Assembly (NCBI GenBank): GCA_024196135.1
Contig: JAMQCK010000153.1
Coordinates: 1 to 48,549 of the forward strand
DNA length: 48,549 nucleotides
From: Pleurotus ostreatus/Saccharomyces cerevisiae fusant
Taxonomy: Eukaryota > Opisthokonta
Direction: 5' to 3'
Shown here piece after piece: positions 22,900 through 33,260 of this stretch. The notes beneath the pieces are model-generated. The model saw only the letters and a list, made by a program, of their open reading frames with translations, had not been told where the DNA came from and searched no databases. Numbering within the stretch: the stretch's first letter is position 1; every line of letters begins with the position of its first letter. The position numbers and the translations under genes are program-made.

Positions 22900-24054
22900 C
22901 TAGTACTTGCCCGACTCCGCATACGGCACATACGGCGCCTTGTAGAACGCCTCCGCAAAGTCCTTGTACGTCTGCGTCTTCACCTCGGGGTAGAGCTCCT
23001 TGAACAGCAGCGCGCCGCTCGCCTTGGCCTTCTCCGGCGTGTTGTCGCCGCGGATGTAGAGCGAGTTCGCGTACTCGACTGAGCTGAGGACGACGCTGTA
23101 GGGCGCGTCGGGCGGGGTGGCGGCGCGCACGGCAGCCAGTTGCTGGAGGAAGATTTCTTGGGGGACCTAGGGGTTTGTTGTGTTAGGCGTCTGAATTATC
23201 TTCTAGCGGACAAATAGAGATACGCACCACCTTCTTAAGTTTCAAAATCTCCTCCCCAAACGTCTTCTCCGCGATCTTCCACGCCTCGTCCAGCGTCGCC
23301 TCGTCCTCCCAGATGAACACGCGCTGGTTGAGCGTGCGCTCGTCTTGCAGGACGCGCGCCACATAAATGCCGATATTATGCAGGTCCGTAAGGGCGACGG
23401 GCGTGTCGCCCTTCCCGGGGAACTGACGCGTTATATCGGGCACGGTGCCGGTGAGGCTGGGCGGGAAGGGGATGAAGAGCTGCTTCCACCAGCCGACTTC
23501 GATGAAGGTGTAGGGGACGCCGGAGGCCTTGATGTAGTCGCGGATGGCGAGCTTCTGTGGGAGGTAGAGATATGTGATCAAATACTACTTTGAGTGGAGA
23601 CGGAGATGAGAACTGACCCTATCGTGCAGCCTTAGCTCGCCCTTGGGCGCCTCGGTGCCAAAGTCGTCCGGCACGAAGCGCTTGACGCCAACAGCCTTCG
23701 CTGCATCGACGATCTTGGTCTGCGCCTCCAAGAGCGGCGGAGGCACCGTCGAGATGACGATGTCGGCGCCCTCGAGGATCTCCTGCAGCCGCTCCTGCGA
23801 GACGTCCTCGAGGTCGGCCTTGACGAGGGTGGCGCCCCAGCTGGCGACTTTGACCGCGGTAGCCTTGGTGAGGTCGCGGACGACGGCGGAGACGCGCTGT
23901 GGGGGTTGTTAGTTGGCTGTCAAGATGCGGGTGGAGGGGAAATGTGGGAGGGGCTACTCACGAAGGCGTTGCTACGCAGGAGACCTTGAACGATGGACTG
24001 GCCAGTCTCCCCGGTGGCACCGAAGACGACGACGAGAGGCTTGGTCTGAGACAT
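22900..24054 (-). CDS. NmrA-like / isoflavone-reductase-like NAD(P)-binding protein
   Basis: Four exons (24054-23962, 23896-23618, 23554-23228, 23166-22900) give 966 bases, 321 residues. The N-terminus is a Rossmann dinucleotide fold: PLVVVFGATGETGQSIVQGL (GxxGxxG). It is followed by VRDLTKA, IVISTVPPPLLEAQTKIVDA and VKRFVPDDFGTE, which are typical of the PCBER/isoflavone reductase and NmrA group of atypical SDRs. The Lys of LAIRDYIKASGVPYTF and the aromatic VGWWKQLF segment line the substrate side in relatives. Members either reduce small aromatic substrates or act as redox sensors; which applies here cannot be told. The start at 24054 precedes the glycine motif by only a few residues, as usual. 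It is convergent with the kinase gene, about 160 bases apart. Confidence 0.88.
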
Positions 24055-24139
24055 GTTGGTTGAAGATGAGAGTACTGAGTAGTGCTTGAAAGAGCTAGAG
24101 CAGGGGATGTTGCTGAGGACAGTCGTCGACGCAGGGGCC

Positions 24140-24147
24140 CTTTTATA
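24140..24147 (-). promoter_or_regulatory. TATA box of the NmrA-like gene
   Basis: On the minus strand it reads TATAAAAG, 86-93 bases upstream of the ATG at 24054. Sequence and distance are those of a strong fungal TATA element, suggesting inducible expression. Confidence 0.55.
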
Positions 24148-25014
24148 CGGCTAGAGACGGGGCTAGGTGTCCCTCGGTGGTTCCGACGTCGGGCATGAAG
24201 ACATTTCTCGATGAGAGGTCCGCGGGCTGGGTAACCGAGACCGGTCCCAGTTTACCAAGCCTGAGATATGCTTGCATTCGCCGTAGAGGTCGGGTTATGG
24301 AATCACCGAAGAGCTTGAGTCGAGCGTCCTGACCTGCAGAGGTGCAAGGTCGACGAGGGTGTAGACGAGTTATTGGCTTCACAGAGAGCCTGCAGGAAAT
24401 TTTGAGAAAGCTGCAGAGTAAATGTTACTATTAAAGATGAATAACTGCGGTTGAAGGGTCGCCTGAGCTTTATTGTCCCCGTTTGTTCTGCTGGTTAGGA
24501 AGGCCAGTCCGGACGAGTGTTACTGCCATGTGTGACCATAAACTGCTATGTGAGGCTGGCCAGAGCGCAAGTCTGAGTGCATGTCAGCCAGACCACATCC
24601 GCGCTTCCGGCTCTGCATGAATTGAATGCGTAAACCGAGGTGACAGATCAGTCGGTTAGGCATTACCAGTCCTAAGTGTAGCTCAGTTTCCCGTCTTGGT
24701 CGTCACTGCAATGACCTCGCTGGCGCTGACGAGCTCTGGAGGGACTTCGTGCGTGATATTGCGCACGAGGGGAGGGTCCATCGAGGGCGGGAAACAAAGA
24801 ACAAGACCTGCCTTTTCGAGCGGTGATCGACGCCACAAACACCACGGTCCTTGTCCTCTCACCTCATCAAACGCGCAAGCGCGGCGCGCCAATTCCCCTT
24901 TCCCTCCCCGCCCTTCCCCAATTCTCCCCTGTACTCTGCTCTTGACTGCAGCTACTCACTCGTGCCGATCTTCACATACGAACATTCAGCCAGCCACGCG
25001 CTTCTTGAACGACA
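24148..25014. other. Divergent intergenic region, NmrA-like / RPB3
   Basis: It holds upstream sequence of both genes. Just before RPB3 there is a pyrimidine-rich tract (about 24895-24935, ccctttccctccccgccc), typical of leaders of constitutively expressed fungal genes. On the minus strand 24781-24683 a short frame ends LVRNITHEVPPELVSASEVI plus AVTTKTGN. It looks coding-like but has no visible upstream exons; it may be a relic. Confidence 0.4.
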
Positions 25015-26437
25015 ATGCAGACCGACGAACTTCCCCCCAATGTCATCATTCGCGCACTTGAAAAGGACCGCGTAGACTTCGTACTGGAGAATGTTGACCT
25101 CTCGTGCGTGGCGCTTGCGATGCTCTGCTGCCCCTCCGCTCACGTACTCGCAGTTTCGCCAATTCGTTCCGGAGAGTTATGATGGCCGACATTCCTACCG
25201 TCGGTGCGCTTCTCCCCCTCGTGTAGTCATGACTATAGACCCATGCTGCTCAGCCATCGACCTTGTGGAGTTTGAGACGAATACGACTGTCCTACCCGAT
25301 GAGTTCATTGCCCATCGACTCGGCATGGTGCCTCTCATAAGCGACAACTGCGAGGAGGGAATGCGGTATACAAGAGTGTGTCATACACTTAGCTTACTCG
25401 GACAACCATTGATACCTTGCCTATCATAGGATTGCACCTGCTTGTCATGGTGTCAGTACTGCGCGATCGAGTTGGTATTGGATGTCAAATGCACCGAGGA
25501 TAACATGTCCATGGACGTCACGAGCAAGCATCTCGATGTCCAAAATGTGCAACCCGGACAACCGTCAGGAGCTGAGGGCGACGAGATGGCGAGCCGGCCC
25601 CCACAGTTCGGCTGGCCCGTGACCTACCGCGAACCGGACGCCGAACCCATCCTCATCGCCCGGATTCGTAAAGGTCAGGCCCTGAAGGTGCGATGCATAG
25701 CCAAGAAGGTGCGTCCCTCGGTTTATGATCACTGTCACCGAGCTCGAACTCACAGACGACGGCAGGGCATAGCAAAAGAGCATTCCAAGTGGTCCCCGTG
25801 CTCCGCGGTGGGCTTCGAGTACGACCCGTACAACAAGTTGAGGCATACAACGTACTGGTACGAGAAGAGCATCGAGGAGGAGTGGATACCGAACCCGGCG
25901 AATACGGAGCTGGAGACGAAGCCGCAGCCGGACGACGTCTTTGACTACAACGCAAAGCCGACCAGGTTCTACATCGACGTCGAAACCGATGGCAGCTTGG
26001 GTCCGAAGGAGGTCGTGATGAGGGTGAGTCGCACCAGCAGTACGGTACTACCAACCCACGTACTCATCAATCTCCTACCTCCACAGGGGCTGACCGAATT
26101 GACAAACAAACTGGCAACAGTCGTGCTCAACTTGAAGGAGAAGGACAATGACGAGGAGGGCGGTGGTGGCGTGCAGGGCTTCCAGTCATCCACGGTAGGA
26201 GCGGCGGGCGGCGCAGCTGGAGGTGGATGGGGAGGTTCGGCCGGCGGCGGTGGTGGCTGGGGGCAATTGAGCCCTGCGCGTGGTGCTACTAGTGCCTGGG
26301 GCGGCAGCAGTAGCCCAGCCCGACAAGGCGGTGGCGGCGGATGGGGAGGAGGCTCCGGAAGCCCTAGTCGAGGGTGGGGGAGCAGCGGCAGCGGCTGGGG
26401 CAGCCCCAGCCAGCAGTCGAACGGATGGAATGTGTAA
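25015..26437 (+). CDS. RPB3: DNA-directed RNA polymerase II subunit RPB3
   Basis: Six exons (25015-25103, 25154-25203, 25254-25375, 25430-25708, 25766-26023, 26087-26437) give 1149 bases, 382 residues. RPB3 pairs with RPB11 to seed Pol II assembly, like the bacterial alpha dimer. Seen: [20 protein letters not shown] (dimerisation domain), [20 protein letters not shown], a zinc loop [10 protein letters not shown] (four Cys), [20 protein letters not shown], and [20 protein letters not shown] with the final dimer helix [15 protein letters not shown]. The last about 75 residues are an added Gly/Ser/Pro tail with seven Trp in GW/WG contexts ([21 protein letters not shown]). This makes it longer than the yeast subunit (318 residues). 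Zinc ligands and core are intact. Confidence 0.95.
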
Positions 26438-27103
26438 TCTCGAGGTGCGATTCACCCGATGGGGATGTGATTGATAGGTTCCCGGTGTTCACGATTCCAG
26501 CTGTAGATCCATATCACTCTTGATGCGCGCGGCGGCCATTGGGCCTCTGATCTCGACTGGGCTGCCCACTTGTTTCCTTGTTTGTGACAGATCGCCCGCA
26601 GAGGCTTCGGGCGTCGAATGAGCAGCTACGAACGTTTGTGCCACGTTGTCCCATGCGCAGACGTCAGCGCCACAATCAGAGCGGGATCGAGCGTCGAAAG
26701 CGACCTCCTCCCACGCAGGTAAGGCTGCCCGCCCCCGCGCTCTCGCCTCTCCATCTCCTCCTCCCTCCCCCCCGGGCGCCGATCTCTCGAACGTCTGCCC
26801 GAAAATGGTCCTTGGCACTGTCACGCGCCCGCGGCTTCATTTTCACTGGATATTCTCCCGCCCCTGGTGTGCATAAGACACGGTCAAATTTGGCGCCCGG
26901 GCTGCGAGGGGCAGCTCCTTCCCGATCAATTTGTAGGCGGCTTGCCCCAGACCCGAGGCGCGTCGCGACGATAGCGTATATAAGGGCGCCGATGGCATGG
27001 AGGGCGCCTTTTCACTGCCCTGCCTCGAATTTGCGCTCGCGAACGACCTCCCCCCCTCCCCTGACCTGTACATAGCGCCCGCGCCCAGCGCGCGCCGGCC
27101 ATC
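26438..27103. other. Intergenic upstream of seven-TM gene
   Basis: GC-rich sequence with a C tract (26761-26772) and a TATA box at 26977-26984. Open frames on both strands are compositional and carry no domain. Confidence 0.45.
26977..26984 (+). promoter_or_regulatory. TATA box of the seven-TM gene
   Basis: TATATAAG, 120-127 bases before the ATG at 27104, with a CT-rich leader (ctccccccctcccct) between them. This is a canonical fungal arrangement. Confidence 0.55.
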
Positions 27104-28591
27104 ATGGCGCCGCTGAGGGAAGTGGACTCGATCTTCATTAGCGCGTTCCTCTCGACGTTTTTCTATGGTGCGTGAACTTGAAGAGATGCAGAGACGAAGG
27201 ACTCACGAGTTGGATGGTTTGTAGGGGCGTACCTCGCAGTCGCGTACGAGTGCTCGCGCATGCTCTGGAGGCGGAGGAAACGGCACCGGCGAACGCACAT
27301 ATATCTCATTGGAACTCACGTCGCGCTATTCATCTTCACTAGTATGGTATGTAATTTCCCTTGTACATCCTCAAATCCTCCTGACAGGTCCTCCCCTTCC
27401 CTCCTCTTATCCATCTCGTCCATGTTCGACCTTGACCCCTATCCCCTTCCCTCGCTCCAAATAGCGCTGTATCATAGTCATGTATCGCACGCTCTTCGCC
27501 CTGCGCTTCAATCAGAAGCCTGACGGAACCATCGACCGCGGACCCATCAACGGTAAACTCGCGATGACCTCAAACGCCTGCTGGGTGCTTTCCATTATCA
27601 TCTCGGACGCCTTCATTGTGAGTCGTTGTAGCTCCCTCTCCGAGTTCCTCCAACTCATGTTGGTTAATTAGGTATACCGTGTATCCGTTGTCTGGCGAAT
27701 GCGATGGCTAGCAATAATTGGACCGTTTATTGCTTGGCTAACGGACATTGGTGCGTCAAGGTCCCTATCCAAGCCAGGAGTGTGTATTAACTTTTCCTCT
27801 AGCATTCGCCATTTACTTCATGACGGCGCTTACGAAGTACGGGTCAGTGGAGACAAGCAATATATTCGCTGGCCCGTTGACCTCGTCCAATGTGATGTTC
27901 TGCGTCTGTACATTGGTGATCAACCTCATGTCGACCCGTGAGCACTACATTCTCCAAATCTCGGCCTGTTCTGACACGCTGGCGTAGTGCTCATTGCCGG
28001 CCGCATCTGGTGGGTACGACGCTCGGTTCAGTACCTCAACGGCGACGCCCGGGACGCTGTCAACAGCCTGGTCACCGTCCTCCTCGAGTCCGCCGCCTTC
28101 TATACCGCGGTCCTCATCATGCATATCGTCTTCCTGTCCATCAACTCCCTCCTCAACTTCATCTGCATCGACATCGAGACGCCGGTTATTGGGATCGTCG
28201 TGAGTACTCCCTCCCCTTTGACTCTCCCTCTCTTCCTCCTTCCCTCTTCCCACTACTCTGTCCCTTTCCACTCACTCATACGTACTCACCCAGCCTCCCC
28301 CAGTTCTCCTTCATCATCATCCGCGTCTCCGAGGGCACCGCGCACGGAAACACCAGCGACGGCGAGCCCACCAGCGCAGGAACGTCCGGCCCACGCAGCG
28401 GCACCCGCACGCGCTGGACGTCCGGCAACCGCAACCACGACATCGACACGACCGGCACGATCGACATCGACACGACCGGCACGATCGACGTCGCCATCCG
28501 GCTCGAGACCGTCACGCACAGGGATGGGGAGGAGTTCGTCGAGGACTCGCATTCGACGGGGAAGGGGAAGCAGGGGACGGATTCATGGTGA
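27104..28591 (+). CDS. Seven-transmembrane protein, agaricomycete orphan family (DUF6534-like)
   Basis: Seven exons (27104-27167, 27225-27346, 27465-27617, 27672-27750, 27803-27937, 27988-28199, 28304-28591) give 1053 bases, 350 residues. Hydrophobic segments in order: FISAFLSTFFYGAYLAVAYE; HIYLIGTHVALFIFTSM; ACWVLSIIISDAFIVYR; WLAIIGPFIAWLTDIAFAIY; VMFCVCTLVINLMSTLLIAG; SAAFYTAVLIMHIVFLSINS; and the IETPVIGIVFSFIIIRV segment. A polar cytosolic tail follows (TSGPRSGTRTRW and two DIDTTGTI repeats). The pattern is that of fungal 7-TM orphan receptors; the DUF6534 assignment is from overall form, not a clear motif. No signal peptide; the N-terminus is short, as expected. Function, whether sensing or transport, is unknown. 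Confidence 0.78.
28441..28488 (+). repeat. Exact 24-base tandem duplication in 7-TM coding tail
   Basis: Two identical, adjacent 24-base units begin catcgacacgaccggcacga. They keep the frame and encode DIDTTGTI twice. Perfect identity suggests a recent duplication in the disordered C-terminal tail, which may be length-variable between strains. Confidence 0.85.
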
Positions 28592-29122
28592 CATCAGGGA
28601 CTTGGGCTGCGACTGCGAGTACTAGTCCGGGATTTAACTCACACGCGCGTTGTACTACTTCACTTAGGCGTCGCAGGACGCCGGGCACACAGGGGCTATT
28701 GGGATTTTTGTTGTCGCGTTTACATACGTTATTGGGCTATCCCTCTGCACGACCTAGCGCTCCTTGTAGTATACATTCGTTGGTACATGCACCCCTGTGA
28801 AATCTGCATTGGTGTCCATAGTTTGTATACCCAGCAGCCTGCGCTTTCACGACATATACGGGTGGAATATCATGAGCACGACGCGATGAGGGTGAGTGGT
28901 AGGTGAGAATTAGTGGGCCATCGGCGTTACCTCCAAAATTGGTAACCCTTGCCTCGCGAGCTACGGTGTTCACACGCCACCGCCTTGAAATGTTGTGCAA
29001 AAGTCATGCGTAGTAGGATATATGCGATGGTAGTGTGTACAAGTAAGTAGAAGTGTCGTTAGGATGGATGTATATGTCTATAGATAGTCATTTGCGTGCG
29101 CCTGCGCTCTCTCCCGCCACCA
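28592..29122. other. Convergent intergenic region
   Basis: 3' flanks of the seven-TM gene (plus) and the PL14 gene (minus). AT-rich runs near 29020-29090 (agtaagtagaagtgtcgtta) fit UTR sequence. Nothing else seen. Confidence 0.45.
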
Positions 29123-30480
29123 TCAACACACCCAAGCCACCGCCACCGCAAGCCCCATCGCCACCAGCACAACAACCATATCCGGCCCACCATTCCTTCG
29201 TGCATGGTTGTTGATCGACCCCGTCGACGCCTCCGCGGACCCCCACATCCCGATATTGCGGAAGTAGGTGTGCGTGGTGTTGGGTGTTGCCCAGGTTTCG
29301 TCCGAGCCGCCGAAGAAGGTTCTGGGGGAGGTGGAGGTGAGGTCAGAAGGGAAATAAAGGGGGGGAGGGGAGGGATACAAAGGTGTTGTTAGAAGGGAGA
29401 TGAAGGAGGGATGGACGACTGACGAGAAGAATAGCCCATTCGCCAGGACGTCTGATGTGGTGCGAAGGCGGAGGTTTTGCTGGGTGAGGGCTGGGAGGCC
29501 GTTGTAGCTAGTACGCGGGAAGATCAGCAGAAGGTGGAGAGTGTGTAGTTGGACACACACTAGAGCTGCACGTTGCCGTTCGAGGCGTCCGGTGGGTTGT
29601 TCAGCTGGACAAGGAGGGCGATGCGATTCCATCTATTCAGATATTAGCGACTAGCCGGCATGCTCAATAACGGAGACGCACTTCCCAGCCACAAAACCGA
29701 AGGAGCCGCGAGCAATGCTGACGCCGTAGTCGTCGTTGCAGGTGATCTCGTCCTCATCGCAGAGCGCCTGCGTCGTCGGCACGTATGCGTATACTGCAAT
29801 AATAATCAGCGAGACAACCTTGCAGTTGATCGTCTAGACGCACCTTCGCCCTCTCCGCCCTTACGCCACATAAGCCGCGTCGAAAAGCACGCGTCGCCCG
29901 CGGGCTCATTCCCGCCACTGCACCCCGTCGAATCCAGCCCTCCTCGCAGCCCAGGGAGCTTCCCGCCCTTCACCCAGTCGAAGGTCTCGTCAAAGGCGAT
30001 CTCGTACTCAAGCAACAGCGAGCCAAAGCCAACGTCCGAGCTCGCTAGGTAAGATGTCGAGGAAGAGTTCGCAGAAGTCGTGTCGTACGCGGAAGCCGTA
30101 TTGTTCCAGAGATTGTAGAACTGCACGCCGCCGGTGTCGTGCGAGAAGCTGCCTGCAGGATAGGTGACGCGGAGGACGGGGGCCGTGTCGGAGGTGGGCT
30201 CGAAGCCTGGTACAGGATGGTCGGGGAAGGGATCGGCGACGAAGGCAAGGGCGGTTTCGCCCTCCTGAATGCGGCCCTTGCCGAGGCCCCAGTCGGCGAC
30301 GAGGAGCTTCTGAGTGTCTTCGGGCGCCATAGTTGAGGTAGGGAACGGCAGCGCGGTGCTAGTCGTGAGCGAATAGGACGAAGCGAGCGAGGCGGCCGGC
30401 GTCTGGCATGCTGAGGGTGATACGAGGGCGAGCAAGAGCGTCAGTCCGGAGACGAGGGTGATAGAGGCGGAATAGGTCAT
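29123..30480 (-). CDS. Polysaccharide lyase family 14-like, secreted, probable GPI anchor
   Basis: Five exons (30480-29844, 29793-29682, 29632-29561, 29507-29424, 29321-29123) give 1104 bases, 367 residues. The N-terminus is a signal peptide (TLVSGLTLLLALVSPSACQT). The lyase fold shows WVKGGKLPGLRGG, CFSTRLMWRKGGEGE joined to VYAYVPTTQ, then YGVSIARGSFGFVAGKWNRI, LLVQLNNPPDASNGNVQLYY and NGLFFSTFFGGSDETWATP with THTYFRNIGMW, all typical of fungal PL14-like proteins. Known PL14 enzymes cut glucuronan or alginate by beta-elimination. The C-terminus (NNHARRNGGPDMVVVLVAMG, then a hydrophobic end) looks like a GPI attachment signal, so it may stay at the wall or membrane rather than be released. 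Catalytic residues were not checked against a structure. Confidence 0.85.
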
Positions 30481-31280
30481 GTCGAATAGTCGTCAATGAG
30501 CATAGAATAGCGGGAAGCCGGCGAGAGAGTAGAGGATCGTGAGTGCCCTTGGGGAAGGGGAGGTCGTGATCAAGATGCAGTCCGGCGTCCAAAGCGGCGG
30601 CTTTATTATGTTTGGCAGGTCACGGATTGGGAGTAGGGCAGCCAGGACTTTCCCTCGCAGGGTTTTCTGCTCAACGCTGAGCAGTACCTTCCAGACCCTC
30701 GTCCGCTAAGGAGATTGCATTTGCTGATAATCGCGAGACGCAACTTCACATTGCCACGCGCCGTACCTATGGTCTCACACGTGACCACGCAAAAGTCGAA
30801 CACGCACGTGCTTTTTCATCAAGAGCAAACATGTCAGCCATACGCGTACAATCGCGTTCAAAAATCCAAGATCCGTCTACAAGTTATCCCGAGTACTCGA
30901 CGTTTCACCCGCCGACCCGGAATTCCGACTACCCGTGATCAATCCCCGGAGGCATCGATGTCGATAATCGAGCTCGAAGCCTCGAAGCGTAATCACCGAT
31001 TGTACACGTCCAATCGCGGGTTTTCAAAAGTCAAATCGTCGGCCTTGGAAGTTCCATCGCGATGTGGACGTTGGAAAGAGGCAAGTCAGCAGATGCGTAC
31101 CAGTGCCATCTGCGCGCGTAGGATGGCAGGAACGGGTATGAAGCGGGCCGGACGCCTTCCTATCGACGAGTGATCCATCGCATCGAGTGAAGTCCATCCT
31201 ATTCCATCGCATGGAAGTCCATCAAGTCGACGAGAAGGCATGGCAGGTAGAATGTAGATCTCGCCGAAGAGCGTCCAGCG
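30481..31280. other. Intergenic, upstream of PL14 gene and downstream of TLG2
   Basis: A TATA-like TAATAAAG (minus, about 30601-30608) lies near 125 bases upstream of the PL14 start. The plus frame 30715-31173 is long but has no domain and a random composition. An imperfect direct repeat lies at 31174-31223. Confidence 0.4.
31174..31223 (+). repeat. Short imperfect direct repeat
   Basis: The block tccatcgcat...gaagtccatc occurs at 31174-31198 and again, four bases shorter, at 31203-31223. It lies in the 3' flank of TLG2; the role is unknown and it may be chance. Confidence 0.5.
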
Positions 31281-32656
31281 TTACCGCGTCTCGCTTCCGT
31301 CTGCTCCACTGTCTACCGGCTGCGATGATGTGCTATCGTCGTGGCCTCCCCGAGGGCGTACGGCGAGAGCAGTCGCTAGTGCGATGATGACCAGGATGAG
31401 GAGGAATATGCACGCGCGTCGGCCGGTGTTTTTCTGGTATCTGACAAAGGGAATCAGCTTCTGCACCAACGTCACACGGCGGCAGTACAAATGCAAGATG
31501 CGCAATGCAGTCGCGAGAGCATGGAAGGTGTTGGAAGGGTCATGCGGCCACAAACGAACGGGGTAACTCGACAAGGGAAGCGTAGCGTGGGAGCGCCCTA
31601 CTCACTTGACGGCCGTATTCAGCTCCTTCACTGCGTCTTCCATCTGTACAGCTGTCTGCTCGATATTGTACTCAACGCTGTCAAGCAGCGTCCCCTGGTC
31701 GATGACCAGGCCCTCGAGCTCCCGAAACAGATCCGCGAGCTGGGCGATAGAGTCCGCGATGTCGGAGAGCTCCCGCGTGCGCTCTGCGTATGCCTGATCG
31801 GGCTCATCTATCTGGGTGGCAAAGGCTTGTTGCTGAGTTTGGCGCTATAGGCGTGGTCAGACGGTCGGGACATGGGCGTAAGGCGGACGGGTCGCGGCAC
31901 GTACAGCGAAGCGGAGGTCATCGTCCACGCCGGTGTCAAGGTCCAGCGCGCCGAGCCGAGGCGAGACTGGCGAGCGCGGAGTGCCAGGTATGCCGGATGA
32001 GGATAGGTTCTGGCTCTGGAGCTCTTATGAACGCGTCAGGAGGTAAGTCAAGCGTAAGGCAGGTTAACAAGCGCACTCTGCATATAGTTGCGCTGCTTCT
32101 TGCGGAAAGTTGCGGACAGCGTTTGCACTTTGGCTGCGAGGGCGCGTTGCACATTCCGCGCGGCCTGCGAGGGCGCTGCGGTTGGGGGAAACGCGTGCTG
32201 CGCGACGCGCGTTACTTGAGAATGACATGCTCGGAAGTCCTGGGGACAATAAGAACGCGTCTTGAAGAGGAATAAGGCCACGCACAGAGGTGATTTCGCT
32301 GGTGAGGCGGTCAATGTCCTGTTCTTCCTTCGACCGGTCCGCAAACGCCGGCAATAGGTGTTTCGCGTGCAGCTTGTCGAGCATCGCGACTAGGGCGCGT
32401 CAGGGGAGCGGAGAGTACGGAGGTATGGAGACGTACTTTTTGTCTGTATGCCGGCAAGGAGGGTCTCGACATTGTCGGCTGTATCTGCCCACTGCGGAGC
32501 CAAGTCGACGTCTACCGCGACCGCGCGTCGCTTGATGAGCCCGCCCCGCTCGTCGTCGTCCTCGTCGTCCTCATCCTCGTAGAGCCGTGCTCGCCGTCGC
32601 TTCGGGCGGCAGGAGAGGAAGAATAGTGTGCGGGAGCGGGTCGTGGGCGAAGACAT
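31281..32656 (-). CDS. TLG2: Syntaxin of the Tlg2/syntaxin-16 type (Qa-SNARE)
   Basis: Six exons (32656-32437, 32389-32286, 32239-32077, 32023-31905, 31844-31606, 31440-31281) give 1005 bases, 334 residues. Tlg2 is the Qa-SNARE of the trans-Golgi network and early endosome, acting with a Vps45-type SM protein. Seen: an Arg-rich, then acidic N-terminus (YEDEDDEDDDERGGLIKRR); the Habc part with KLHAKHLLPAFADRSKEEQD, typical of Tlg2; a linker; and the SNARE motif, ELSDIADSIAQLADLFRELE, with the ionic-layer Gln in GLVIDQGTLLDSVEYNIEQT. One C-terminal membrane helix follows (ACIFLLILVIIALATALAV) with a 27-residue lumenal tail, as in fungal Tlg2. The start at 32656 is the only ATG before the conserved part. 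Confidence 0.9.
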
Positions 32657-32843
32657 GGAAACGTGGCCGAGGCCGGTAAGAGTACGGATGAGGTCATTTC
32701 CCGGCCACGTGCGATCCTCCGTGCCTGCGCCTTTAAAGCCGACGGGCGGCTCGCCCGCTTCAGCAGTTCTTTGAGCCTCCGCTCCTCCGCGCCCACCTCC
32801 TCCTCCTCATCGATCTCGACGCGCCTCGCAGCGTCCTCCAACT
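32657..32843. promoter_or_regulatory. Divergent promoter of TLG2 and the Cys-rich small gene
   Basis: The 187 bases between the two starts carry the signals for both genes. A CT-rich block (ccgctcctccgcgcccacct) precedes the plus-strand ATG. No TATA box is seen. Confidence 0.4.
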
Positions 32844-33260
32844 ATGTGCAACGCGCGCACGTACGCCCCCTCTGCTCCTCCTCGCCCCCGCCCTCGCTCA
32901 CGTCCCTCAGCCAGGGTATTCAGAAGGGCTGTGGCCACTACGTCGCTGTGCGTGTGCACCCGCCCGGTCGCTGCGATCGTCTCGCTCACTCCCTGCTTCC
33001 TCCAGATCAAGACGCTTGAAGTCATTGACTGTGGCCGCCCCAACTGCCGACACTCTGCACACCACGCCTGCGGCCGATCCCGTTCAGCCTGCGCGTGCGC
33101 TAAGGTGTGTTGCGCGCCACCGTATCTCACCTCACCCCACTGATGATCGGCTGCACAGTACTACGGTCCAGATGTGGAGGAGATCGTCCGCACAGAGGCC
33201 GCCTGGTGCGATCACTGCTCTAGCTGGTATGAAGGCAAGGGCGCGCCCCGCAAGCGCTGA
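32844..33260 (+). CDS. Small Cys/His-rich 'CGHY' protein
   Basis: Four exons (32844-32860, 32911-32947, 33006-33104, 33159-33260) give 255 bases, 84 residues. It starts MCNARTQGIQKGCGHYVAIK, then has VIDCGRPNCRHSAHH, a Cys cluster CGRSRSACACAKYYGPD, EEIVRTEAAWCDHCSSWYEG and a basic end GAPRKR. The spacing of about ten Cys and several His suggests one or two zinc-binding knuckles. I recall many short basidiomycete proteins with the same frame (MC..., GCGHY, DC..., CxC, YYGPD, CxxC); none has a known role. The first exon holds only 17 bases, yet all three introns (49, 58 and 54 bases, with 50 listed as 32861-32910) preserve the motif order. Both strands also carry longer frames here, which are shadows. 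Confidence 0.78.

Noticed and set aside
30715..31173. 152-residue plus-strand frame between PL14 and TLG2
   Set aside because: Random composition, no domain, no promoter elements; not supported as a gene.
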